A stretch of DNA of 64,000 nucleotides from Lewinellaceae bacterium. Lineage in GTDB: Bacteria; Bacteroidota; Bacteroidia; Chitinophagales; Saprospiraceae. The number at the start of each line of letters is the position of its first letter. The first letter of the stretch is position 1. The stretch spans positions 1 to 64,000 of the forward strand of contig JACJYB010000001.1 of assembly GCA_020636355.1 (NCBI GenBank). The letters are read 5' to 3'. Position numbers and translations under genes: made by a program. Shown piece after piece: positions 1 through 8,100 of this stretch. A model generated the notes under the pieces. It saw nothing but the letters and a program-made list of their open reading frames with translations. It ran no database searches and had not been told where the DNA came from.

Positions 1-3
1 TCC

Positions 4-1941
4 TTATAGACGCGTATTTTCTGTAGCATCATTTCGCATTTTCCATTTTTCATTGCTCAATTCCATCTGATCCAGGGGACTTCTGATCTGGTTTAACGAA
101 TTGGTGGTGACGTGCGTGTAAATGAGTGTGGTCTTGATGTCTTTATGTCCCAATAATTCCTGAATATACCTAACATCCGTACCATTATCCAACAAATGGG
201 TGGCAAAACAATGCCTCAACGTATGGGGTGTCACCCGTCGATTAATCCTTGCCTTTCGGGCAGCTCGAGTCACGATTTGTTGCACACTCCTGGACGAATA
301 AGGATGGTCTTCCTGCTGTCCTTCAAACAACCAGTGCTTTGGTTGATATTGATCAAAATAAAAGATCAATAAATCCTTTAAGCGGGCACTGAGCATGACC
401 GAACGATCTTTTTTACCCTTCCCTCCACGTATTATGATTTGATTGCGGTCCCAATAAATGTCCGACAGTTTTAATGAAAGTAATTCATTGAGCCGCAAGC
501 CACTGCTGTAGATCGTATAAAGGATAGCCACATGTTTAAGATTGTCCACGGACCTAAACAAACGATCAACTTCATCCAAACTAAGGATCACCGGCAATCG
601 ATGCGCTTTCCTGGGTCTCTTGATCTGTTCGATCCGGATGACTGAGGCAAATTGTACCTTTTCAAAATAGAATTTAATCGCATTTACTGCGGCATGCAGT
701 AAGCTATCACTTACGTTGCCAGCTCCTAAATGGGACAAATACCTATTCACATCTTTTTCTGTTGCTTCGACAATGGGCTTTGTATCCAACCAGTCCAAAA
801 ACCGATAAAGCTTACCGGTATATTGTTTGATGGTCTTCCAACTGTAGCGCATCCGGATCAATGTATCCGTGTACGCCTTTAGAACTTGATGGTGATTATG
901 AAATTTACGTAACAATAGACGTTGTTGGTCTCCCGGAGAAAGGACTTCTGTTTTAACTTTCCTGGGATCGGTGGGGACCCTGTTGATGATTTTAGCACCG
1001 GACGATGTAAAATGTTCGATGATCCGGTGTATGATCTCATCATTATAAGGTATCCACCAACGTTTAAACGGTTTGTCGTATTCTCTCCACGGCAATTGCC
1101 GGATAAAATCCTGATTGACACCATAACCGGATAATTTGATCGCCACTTTTTTGGGATGTTCCGGAGTATGATATAATTCCACGACGATGGGATCCGTGGA
1201 TCGTCGTATCAAATCTTCTATTTTCTGGTAGACAGGAATATCCCAGTAGCTAAATCTTGCTTGTAATGCTTCCAGGTTTTTGATGGATGCTGTGATCAAC
1301 CATATTTTGTTCGTACCATGCCACCATCCTTTTAATAATTTTAAGAATAAAACATCCTCTTCCCGAAAAGGCAACTTTATCAGGAATTGCCTTTTGTTAT
1401 AGGTAATCTCCAGGTCTCTCCATTCCGTGGATGATCTGGATATGTCCGCAGCCTGTTTGTCGCCGTCTTCAGGCATTACGAAGTGCTCCGCCTCATGGAC
1501 GGATATGCCGGATTTTTCACTTAATGACCCGGCAAAGTCAGTGGTACCGGTAATTGAAGAATGTTTTAAGGTTGCTATTTTAGGAAATAAAAGTGTGGTG
1601 TTCGCTGTGGTTGCTTGAGTGGTTGTTATTTTGACAGTCTTTTGTATTTTTTGGGAGGAGCTTGTATCATCAAATAATGCCTTTACATCTACCCAAATTA
1701 CACCTTTACAGTGAGCCAATAAACGAAAGTAATTTTCATTCGTTGCCGGTATGTACAAACAACGGTGTGTGCGTGAAAAGCAGATGCCTTCCAATTTCAT
1801 GAGGTGGGTTTTGATCCGGTCATCATATGGAAAACGCAGGGCCATCTGTTTCGCTCCGAGATGATCCATTAAAGTTACCGTGATCTGAGGCTCCGTTTGG
1901 GGGTGATTATCTAATGGTGTATTTGTAAATAAGGTAGTCAT
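4..1941 (-). CDS. Tyrosine recombinase (XerC/D-like) with long N-terminal extension
   Basis: Site-specific recombinase that cuts and rejoins DNA through a catalytic tyrosine. The C-terminal ~280 residues are a complete phage-integrase-type domain: SSGLRLNELL (first Arg), GGKGKKDR (beta-hairpin Lys), HTLRHCFATHLL (HxxR), LGHKDIKTT (His) and IYTHV (Tyr nucleophile), preceded by a SAM-like core-binding domain. The first ~330 residues are unusual: three diverged copies of a short module (around ALRFPYDD, LIKLPFRE and FIRQLPWREY, each followed by a K/R-x-W-x-I or similar strand) that resemble HARP-like DNA-binding repeats. I chose the ATG at 1941 because the longer frame would need a TTG. At about 645 residues it is roughly twice the length of XerD. 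Five tandem repeats lie directly upstream. No catalytic residue appears to be missing, so it may be active; the substrate is unknown. Confidence 0.85.
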   Translation of the reverse strand: MTTLFTNTPLDNHPQTEPQITVTLMDHLGAKQMALRFPYDDRIKTHLMKLEGICFSRTHRCLYIPATNENYFRLLAHCKGVIWVDVKALFDDTSSSQKIQKTVKITTTQATTANTTLLFPKIATLKHSSITGTTDFAGSLSEKSGISVHEAEHFVMPEDGDKQAADISRSSTEWRDLEITYNKRQFLIKLPFREEDVLFLKLLKGWWHGTNKIWLITASIKNLEALQARFSYWDIPVYQKIEDLIRRSTDPIVVELYHTPEHPKKVAIKLSGYGVNQDFIRQLPWREYDKPFKRWWIPYNDEIIHRIIEHFTSSGAKIINRVPTDPRKVKTEVLSPGDQQRLLLRKFHNHHQVLKAYTDTLIRMRYSWKTIKQYTGKLYRFLDWLDTKPIVEATEKDVNRYLSHLGAGNVSDSLLHAAVNAIKFYFEKVQFASVIRIEQIKRPRKAHRLPVILSLDEVDRLFRSVDNLKHVAILYTIYSSGLRLNELLSLKLSDIYWDRNQIIIRGGKGKKDRSVMLSARLKDLLIFYFDQYQPKHWLFEGQQEDHPYSSRSVQQIVTRAARKARINRRVTPHTLRHCFATHLLDNGTDVRYIQELLGHKDIKTTLIYTHVTTNSLNQIRSPLDQMELSNEKWKMRNDATENTRL

Positions 1942-1984
1942 GGTGGATCGATTGTTATCCAATATAAGTTTAATATTTTAATTA

Positions 1985-2455
1985 TTGGAACGGATTTCTC
2001 CGTTGCGGCTTATGCTTCGCCTTCAGTTCCATATGCCAACCGAGGAACGAGTGTCGGAGTGGAATGATAGGTAGGCTAAGTATAAGAGATTTCTCCATTC
2101 CGGCTCATGCTTCGCCTTCAGTTCCATATAGCGACCGAGGAATGAGCGTCGGTACGAAATGACAGATAGGTTAGAAAACGGGATTTCTCCATTGCGGCTC
2201 ATGCTTTGCCTTCAGTTTCCGGATGCCGACCGGGGAATGAACGTCGGTACGAAATGACAGATAGGTTAAGTATAAGAGTTTTCTTCATTGCGGCTCATGA
2301 TTCGCCTCCAGTTCCATATAGCGACCGAGGAATGAACGTTGGTATGAAATGACAGATAGGTTAGAAAACGGGATTTCTCCATTACGGCTCATGCTTCGCC
2401 TCCAGTTCCATATAGCGACCGGGGAATGAGCGGCGGTGCGAAATGACAGGTTGAT
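1985..2455. repeat. Five tandem ~94-bp intergenic repeats
   Basis: Five head-to-tail copies begin near 1990, 2088, 2182, 2279 and 2372. Each runs from TTTCTCCATTGCGGCTCATG through GCTTCGCCTTCAGTTCC and CGACCGAGGAATGA to GAAATGACAG. The spacers alternate between AAGTATAAGAG and TTAGAAAACGG, so the array looks like duplication of a two-copy unit. A diverged copy occurs near 25,280-25,330, so this is a dispersed family and not private to the recombinase. No open reading frame or promoter is evident in it. Confidence 0.85.
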
Positions 2456-2478
2456 AAAACTTAATTCCCTACTTTGAT

Positions 2479-3060
2479 TCAGGGGTAGTTTTCGCTCTCC
2501 CGGATCGCCTTCTCGATGATCGGGGCGAAGTGGCGGTATTCCAGTTCATGGATCTTGTGAGCGATGTCTTCCGGGGTGTCGCTCTCTTCAACATCGCAAC
2601 GGGCCTGGAAATAGATGTGGCCCTCGTCGTAGCGGGTATTGACAAAATGGATGGTGATGCCGGTCTCGGAATCACCGGCATCTTTCACCGCCTGATGTAC
2701 ATGCATGCCGTACATGCCCTTGCCGCCGTATTTGGGTAACAGGGCCGGGTGTATGTTCAACATGCGGTCCGGGTAGGCTTCCACCAGATCAGGCGGGATC
2801 AGCAACAGAAAACCGGCCAGGATGACCCAGTCGATCGCCCGATCCTTCAATAGCTGAGCAACCAGGCCCTTTTGATGCAGCATCGATTTATCGATCAGGA
2901 GCAGCGGCACTCCAAACTCCTGGGCATGACGGATAACACCGGCTTGTGGATTATTGGTCACAATGGCGCCGACGCGGATCGCCGGGTGGTGTTCAAAGTA
3001 TTCTAGGATCTTACGCGCATTGGAACCGTTGCCGGAGGCGAAGATGGCCAGGTGGTGCAT
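2479..3060 (-). CDS. purN: Phosphoribosylglycinamide formyltransferase
   Basis: Transfers a formyl group from 10-formyl-THF to GAR in purine synthesis, in the cytoplasm. At about 193 residues it has the normal PurN length. It shows the N-terminal ASGNGSNA phosphate loop, the NIHPALLPKYGGKG catalytic stretch (Asn and His) and the VNTRYDEGHI segment with the catalytic Asp. I chose the ATG at 3060 because it starts directly at MHHLAIFASGNGSNA; a longer frame upstream overlaps the preceding gene. It lies 7 bases after the porD-like gene on the same strand, so it is probably the last gene of the bamD-rpoZ-coaBC-porD transcript. Confidence 0.95.
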   Translation of the reverse strand: MHHLAIFASGNGSNARKILEYFEHHPAIRVGAIVTNNPQAGVIRHAQEFGVPLLLIDKSMLHQKGLVAQLLKDRAIDWVILAGFLLLIPPDLVEAYPDRMLNIHPALLPKYGGKGMYGMHVHQAVKDAGDSETGITIHFVNTRYDEGHIYFQARCDVEESDTPEDIAHKIHELEYRHFAPIIEKAIRESENYP

Positions 3061-3067
3061 GAGGATG

Positions 3068-3985
3068 CTAGGTTTTGAGCGTGGCGTAATAACGCGCATT
3101 CGAAGGATCGAGATGTGTCATCACATCGTAAACCTTGGTCTTTTGGGTGGCATCAGCCACCTTGAATATCTGTACGATTTCATTGGCTTTAATGGTCGCG
3201 ATCAACTGAATGATCATTGAGGAGGGGTAGCTGGTGCGTACCTGGTCAAATTGCTCGATCGCAGCAGCCATGGCAGCCCGGCCTTTCACGGGATCGGTGT
3301 ACATCATATCGAGGCCCTGACGGTGGTATTCGTAGTAGGCATTGCGCAGCGGCTTAACCCGGGCATTACGCAGATTTTCGATGATCCAGTAGCGATTGTT
3401 GCGGGTGCCAACAGACTTCCAGCCGTTGTCCTCGGAAACCTGATTGGAAGGCAACTGATTGATCACCGACTGAGCGGCATCAAAATAGGGATCCCCGCCG
3501 AAGGGCGAGAAGGTATCGTAATCAAGACCGAGGATGATGTTGCAATAAAAAGTCACAATCGAGACCAGATTGGAGTTGTAGACATTCTTGATGTACTGAA
3601 TGGGCGTTCCTTCGGAATATTCAAACAGGATATTGGGATCCTGGTAGGCGAAGGTCTGCGTCTCATAGGTCGAGCCGTAAACAGGACGCACGGCATTGAT
3701 GTTCAGCGTCGCCTGAAAGTGGCCTTCGTTGCCTTCTTTGGTAATGGCAAGGATCCAGGTACACTGGATGCGTTCATCCTGGTTGTATTGATCGTCGGTC
3801 CACTTGGTCTCGTTGATCAGGTTGCGCAAATCCTGCTCCAGCGTACGGAAGATCTTGGGATCGGTAGACTGTAGCTTGGGGGTGTTAATGGTAACGGAAG
3901 CGTTTAACTCCTGGGCAGACAGTGAAGAGGTACCCAACCACCAGGCGGTCAGCACCATCAAAAGAGCTGCGGTATATCGCGTCAT
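3068..3985 (-). CDS. porD: PorD-like (DUF4835) type IX secretion protein
   Basis: A 305-residue exported protein with a signal peptide (MTRYTAALLMVLTAWW...LSAQ) and no later membrane segment. The sequence (NASVTINTPKLQSTDPKIF near the N-terminus, then RTLEQDLRNLINETKW, later SPFGGDPYFDAAQ and TRNNRYWIIENLRN) matches what I know of DUF4835 proteins, which are annotated as PorD of the type IX secretion system. The position directly downstream of coaBC is the common Bacteroidota arrangement and supports the call. Its molecular role in secretion is not settled; a periplasmic or outer-membrane accessory role is inferred. The gap to coaBC is 5 bases. Confidence 0.85.
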   Translation of the reverse strand: MTRYTAALLMVLTAWWLGTSSLSAQELNASVTINTPKLQSTDPKIFRTLEQDLRNLINETKWTDDQYNQDERIQCTWILAITKEGNEGHFQATLNINAVRPVYGSTYETQTFAYQDPNILFEYSEGTPIQYIKNVYNSNLVSIVTFYCNIILGLDYDTFSPFGGDPYFDAAQSVINQLPSNQVSEDNGWKSVGTRNNRYWIIENLRNARVKPLRNAYYEYHRQGLDMMYTDPVKGRAAMAAAIEQFDQVRTSYPSSMIIQLIATIKANEIVQIFKVADATQKTKVYDVMTHLDPSNARYYATLKT

Positions 3986-3990
3986 ACGTT

Positions 3991-5202
3991 TTATTTCTGG
4001 ACCAAATGTACCAATTGCTGAACAATGTCAGCAGCTACGGCTTGTTTTGATTTTAACTCAAAATCCAGCGCTTTATTGTCCGGGAACAGGAAGCGCACTT
4101 TATTGGTATCGTAGTTGAATCCGGCTCCGGCGTCATTCAAGGAGTTGAGGACGATGAAGTCGAACTTTTTTTTCTTGAGTTTCTCCAGGGCATGGGCGGT
4201 CTCATTTTCGGTTTCCAGGGCAAAACCAATATGGATCTGGCCCGGCTTTTTCTCTGCTCCCAGGCTGGAGGCAATATCTACCGTCTTATGCAGCTCCAGG
4301 GAGAGGGTATCACCGGTCTTCTTGATCTTTTGATTGGAAGGCGAGGCTGGAGCATAGTCGGCAACAGCGGCAGCGAGGATGCAGATGTCTTGCTGGGCGT
4401 GGATGGCTTTAGCCGCTTCGTACATTTCCTGTGCCGTCCGGACCCGGACCACCTGAATGTTGGGGTGGGAGGGCGCCAGTTTACTCGGGCCGAGGATGAG
4501 GGTTGTTGCGGCTCCTGCCTGTGCCAGGGCGTCGGCGATGGCAATACCCATCTTGCCGGAAGAGTGATTGCCAATGAAACGCACCGGGTCAATGGGTTCA
4601 AAGGTCGGTCCGGCGGTCACCAGGGCTTTTTTACCTAGCAGGGGGCCATTCTGACGGAAGAAGACCCGCAGATGTTCGAAGATGTGGGGCGGTTCGGCCA
4701 TGCGGCCCATGCCGATCAGGCCACTGGCCAGTTCACCCTGCTCGGCGGGAATGATTTCGACGCCGTCAGCAATCAGTTGCCGGATGTTGCGCTGGGTGGT
4801 GGTGTGGTACCACATGTCGACGTCCATGGCGGGCGCTACGAATACCGGGCACCGGGCCGAAAGGTAGGTAGCCACCAGTACGTTATCCGACTGACCCGAC
4901 GCCAGTTTGGCCAGGGTGTTGGCGGTCGCCGGGGCGATGATGAAGGCGTCTCCCCACATGCCAAGCTCTACGTGATTGTTCCATCCATTTTCATTGAGCA
5001 CATCCGTCCATACCTCGTGTTTGGAAAGGGTGCTGAGAGTCAATGGGGTGATGAACCGGGTGGCACCAGGAGTCATGAGGACACGCACCTGTGCTCCGGC
5101 CTGGATGAACAGGCGGACAAGAAAAGCCGATTTATAGGCAGCAATGCTGCCACTGAGACCGATGATGATCTTTTTGCCGGTTAAACCGGTAGATGCATTC
5201 AT
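3991..5202 (-). CDS. coaBC: Bifunctional phosphopantothenoylcysteine decarboxylase / phosphopantothenate-cysteine ligase
   Basis: Carries out two consecutive steps of coenzyme A synthesis in the cytoplasm. The N-terminal half is the flavin-dependent CoaC decarboxylase (LSGSIAAYKSAFLVR, the active-site His in NHVELGMW, and PAMDVDMW). The C-terminal half is the CoaB ligase (TAGPTFEPIDPVRFIGN, HSSGKMG, AAAVADY, and the NSLNDAGAGF and NKVRF segments). The start is taken as the ATG at 5202; an in-frame ATG at 5220 would add six residues. About 403 residues, normal for the fused enzyme. It sits between rpoZ and porD, all on the minus strand. Confidence 0.95.
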   Translation of the reverse strand: MNASTGLTGKKIIIGLSGSIAAYKSAFLVRLFIQAGAQVRVLMTPGATRFITPLTLSTLSKHEVWTDVLNENGWNNHVELGMWGDAFIIAPATANTLAKLASGQSDNVLVATYLSARCPVFVAPAMDVDMWYHTTTQRNIRQLIADGVEIIPAEQGELASGLIGMGRMAEPPHIFEHLRVFFRQNGPLLGKKALVTAGPTFEPIDPVRFIGNHSSGKMGIAIADALAQAGAATTLILGPSKLAPSHPNIQVVRVRTAQEMYEAAKAIHAQQDICILAAAVADYAPASPSNQKIKKTGDTLSLELHKTVDIASSLGAEKKPGQIHIGFALETENETAHALEKLKKKKFDFIVLNSLNDAGAGFNYDTNKVRFLFPDNKALDFELKSKQAVAADIVQQLVHLVQK

Positions 5203-5280
5203 AACGCAAGTTTTAGCCACCCTTGCTTCCCCTGTCCGGTGGGGATTCTCTTGCGCGTGTTACCTAGGGTGGAGTCCGTA

Positions 5281-5631
5281 TCAGTCTTCCAGGATCGGAG
5301 CTCTTTTCCTATCGGTGTAGCGGTGATACAGTTCGTTGTTTAAAAATTCATTGGTAGCGATAACTGCCGGATTGGGCAGCCGCTCGTAAAATTTGGAGAT
5401 CTCGATCTGCTCTTTGTTTTCGTGTACTTCTTCGATGGTCTCGGAGGTAGCAGCGAATTCGTCGAGTTTCTGGTGCAATTCCTGCTTGATTTCCGAAGAA
5501 AGCTGACGCGCGCGTCTCGAGATAATAGCCAATGCTTCGTACACATTGCCGGAGCGTTTGGACATACTAAGTAAATCGCGGGCTGAGAGGTTAGGATCCA
5601 TTCCTTGAACTTTGGATTTGATATCGCTCAT
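5281..5631 (-). CDS. rpoZ: RNA polymerase omega subunit (Rpb6/RpoZ type)
   Basis: A small protein of 116 residues with the omega/Rpb6 core around SGNVYEALAIISRRARQLSSEIK, which helps assemble RNA polymerase. The divergent Bacteroidota form is recognised by this core and by its place between bamD and coaBC. The first ATG (5631) lies inside the 3' end of bamD, giving a 41-base overlap. A second ATG at 5601 (MDPNLSARD) would shorten the overlap to 11 bases, and the sequence does not decide between them. Overlap either way implies coupled translation with bamD. Confidence 0.82.
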   Translation of the reverse strand: MSDIKSKVQGMDPNLSARDLLSMSKRSGNVYEALAIISRRARQLSSEIKQELHQKLDEFAATSETIEEVHENKEQIEISKFYERLPNPAVIATNEFLNNELYHRYTDRKRAPILED

Positions 5632-6427
5632 TTTCCAATAATTTCAGTTTGGTTTTTGATTCGGCTACGATGTCGCGGACCTCACGCAGATAGTCGCTGT
5701 TGCGGTGCTTCTTCAAGAATTCCTCTCCGCGTTCGACGGCTTCTTCGTAGCGTTCTTTGCGCTTGTCGTATACGCTGTTTGCGGCGTATTCGAAAGCAGA
5801 TTTGATGATGTAATAACGTACTTCATCCGGACGTTTGGTGTCCGGAAAATCTTTCAGCATGTTATCCAGGGAATAAATCGCTGCCTGGTATTGGCGCAGA
5901 TTGTAATACAGGATGCCTTGCTGAAAGGCTTTTTCTTCAAGCTTGAGGCGCAATTCATCCATGAGGGTATTGCACTGGGTGTTGCGCTCGCTATTGGGGT
6001 AGGCGTTAATAAATGTTTGTAGGGAGTTGATGGCCTTAATGGTGTTGTCCTGGTCCAGTCGCCAGCTGGGTGAGAGGAGGTAGTAGCAATAGGCAGAAAG
6101 GAAATCCGCTTCTTCCCGGCGCGATGAATTGAGGAATCCGTTGGCAAAATTTTTAAAATACTGAGATGCCATCTCATAATCCCGCAGGTGGTAATAACTA
6201 TCAGCCATCATGTAGTTGAGGTCCTCAAATTCGGATCTGCCGCGAAAGCTGTTGATGATGATCTCGATCAGGGAGAGGGCTTTCTGGTATTCGCCGTCCT
6301 GATAGTATTCGACCGCTTTTTTCTGGATGCGCTCCGGGTCATTGCTCAGCCTGACCTGCTCGAATTCACTGCGGCAGGCTGCCAGCAAACTAACAAGAAT
6401 GGCCAGGATCAAGAAACGATTTTTCAT
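5591..6427 (-). CDS. bamD: Outer membrane assembly lipoprotein BamD
   Basis: An outer membrane lipoprotein of the BAM complex that inserts beta-barrel proteins. The start at 6427 gives a lipoprotein signal (MKNRFLILAILVSLLAAC) with the lipidated Cys in LAAC; the open frame extends further upstream but lacks a sensible signal there. The body is helical TPR-like repeats (AVEYYQDGEYQKALSLIE, DSYYHLRDYEMASQYFKNF, LYYNLRQYQAAIYSLDNML), as in BamD, and the length (~278 residues) fits. It appears to be the first gene of the bamD-rpoZ-coaBC-porD-purN cluster. Confidence 0.92.
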   Translation of the reverse strand: MKNRFLILAILVSLLAACRSEFEQVRLSNDPERIQKKAVEYYQDGEYQKALSLIEIIINSFRGRSEFEDLNYMMADSYYHLRDYEMASQYFKNFANGFLNSSRREEADFLSAYCYYLLSPSWRLDQDNTIKAINSLQTFINAYPNSERNTQCNTLMDELRLKLEEKAFQQGILYYNLRQYQAAIYSLDNMLKDFPDTKRPDEVRYYIIKSAFEYAANSVYDKRKERYEEAVERGEEFLKKHRNSDYLREVRDIVAESKTKLKLLENERYQIQSSRNGS

Positions 6428-6784
6428 AAGGGTGCAAAGATACGCTTTTTTCATGGAGAGGCAAATATTCTTATCGGGAGGCAATGGTTTCAAAATCAGG
6501 TGTTTACTAGTCGAATGGCGATTGATTCCTTTGAAACGTCCGGGAGGTGATGGTTGTGGCGGGAGGGTAGGGTTTTAACGATTTATTAGTAGTCAGTAGG
6601 CAGTAGGCAGTAGGCATTCAATAGTGAGGAATTGATTGGGGACATAAGTTGGCAAAAATTTGGTGTTTTAACCGCTACATATGGAATGACAAAGCAATGG
6701 AGAGAAAGAGTAAAGGGTAGGAGGTTCTATTTTGATTGTGATTATAAGTCGTGCCTACAACTCGCTGAAATCTTATTGGATCTG
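6428..6784. other. Intergenic region with a short 7-bp tandem repeat
   Basis: No gene is supported here. It holds the upstream region of bamD and three tandem copies of CAGTAGG around 6594-6614. The rest, up to the first palindrome at about 6787, includes one copy of the GTCGTGCCTACA...GAAATC...CATTGGATCTG segment that recurs in the array that follows. Confidence 0.55.
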
Positions 6785-8005
6785 AATCAGCGGATTGCAA
6801 TCCGCTGTTACAGGATTGTATCGAGCCGCTGGCTCTTGGGTTCGACGTGCGCGATTCTATTTAACACAAATCAGCGGATTGAAATCTGCTGTTGCAGAAT
6901 GTGTCGAGTCGCTGGCTTTTCTGCCGGCATTATGGATCTTCTTTAGCCTGGTCCAGGGAAATGAATTCAGCTCAGCGCCGGTTACATTCAGGTATATGTC
7001 GTGCCTACTGCACTTAGAAATCTCATTGGATCTGTAACAGTGGATTGAAATCCGCTGTTACAGGATTGTATCGAGCCGCTGGCTTTTCTGCTGGCATTAA
7101 GGATCTTCTTTAGCCTGGTCCAGGGAATGAATTCATCTCAGCGCCGGTTACGTTTTGATATATGTCGTGCCTACAGCACTCATGACTCCCCTTAAATTGG
7201 AATCAGCGGATTGAAATCCGCTGTTACAGGATTGTATCGGTCCGCTGGCTCTTGGGTTCGACGTATGCGATTCTATTTAACACAAATCAGCGGATTGAAA
7301 TCCGCCTCTATACGATATGTCGAGCTGCTGGCTCTTGTGCCGGCATCAAGGATCTTCTTTAGCCTGGCCCAGGGAAATGAATTCAGCTCAGCGACGGATA
7401 CATTCAGGTATATGTCGTGCCTACAGCACTCAGAAATCTCATTGGATCTGTGACAGTGGATTGAAATCCACTGCTACAGGATGTCTCGAGCCGCTGGCTC
7501 TTAGGGACCACGTGTGCGATTCTTTATAACACAAATCAGTGGATTGAAATCCGCTGTTACAGGAGGTGTCGAGCCGCTGGCTCTTGGGTTCGACGTAAGC
7601 GATTCTATTTAACACAAATCAGCGGATTGAAATCTGCTGTTGCAGAATATGTCGAGTCGCTGGCTCTTGTGCCGGCATCAAGGATCTTCTTTAGCCTAGC
7701 CCAGGGAAATGAATTCAGCTCAGCGCCGGTTACATTTTGATATATGTCGTGCCTACAGCACTCAGGACTCACCTTAAATTGGAATCAGAGGATTGAAATC
7801 CGCTGCTAGAGGATTGTATCGAGCCGCTGGCTCTTAGGGACGACGTGTGCGATTCTTTATAACACAAATCAGTGGATTGAAATCCGCTGTTACAGGAGGT
7901 GTCGAGCCGCTGGCTCTTGGGTTCATGTACGCGATTCTATTTAACACAAATCAGCGGATTGAAATCTGCTGTTGCAGAATGTGTCGAGTCTTTGGCTCTT
8001 TAATA
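6785..8005. repeat. REP-like palindromic repeat array (11 palindromes)
   Basis: A non-coding array built around the near-perfect palindrome CAGCGGATTGAAATCCGCTG. I count eleven copies near 6788, 6861, 7038, 7203, 7287, 7456, 7536, 7618, 7784, 7868 and 7949. Most are followed after 10-20 bases by a second small palindrome, GAGCCGCTGGCTC. Two longer spacers alternate: one contains TTCGACGT...GCGATTCTATTTAACACAAAT, the other GGATCTTCTTTAGCCTGG and GTCGTGCCTACA. Some copies carry compensating changes (for example CAGTGGATT...AATCCACTG at about 7456), as expected if the hairpin matters. Short open frames of 80 codons recur in it but are explained by the repeat. Confidence 0.88.
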
Positions 8006-8069
8006 ATTACAGCAATTCATTCTGTTGGTGAGGAATAGCAAGATCGGTACATCGTCTGGTTCAATGTTG

Positions 8070-8077
8070 TATTTTTG
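8070..8077 (+). promoter_or_regulatory. Bacteroidota -7 promoter element
   Basis: TATTTTTG matches TAnnTTTG exactly. It lies 23 bases before the ATG at 8101, and only 5 bases before an earlier in-frame ATG at 8083, which supports the later start. No clear -33 TTTG is seen. Confidence 0.4.
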
Positions 8078-8100
8078 ATGCGATGAAGGAAATGGATCGG

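Noticed and set aside
1985..2455. Integron attC array
   Set aside because: The repeats carry no cassettes between them and a copy occurs elsewhere; kept as an open question and not called.
6795..7453. Repeated 80-codon open frames (around 6795-7037 and 7211-7453) with near-identical products
   Set aside because: They are the palindromic repeat read in frame; the peptides contain the palindrome (ISGLKSA...) and have no independent start signal or homology.
1985..8005. CRISPR array
   Set aside because: Repeat units are too long and their spacers are themselves repeated; no cas genes in the window.
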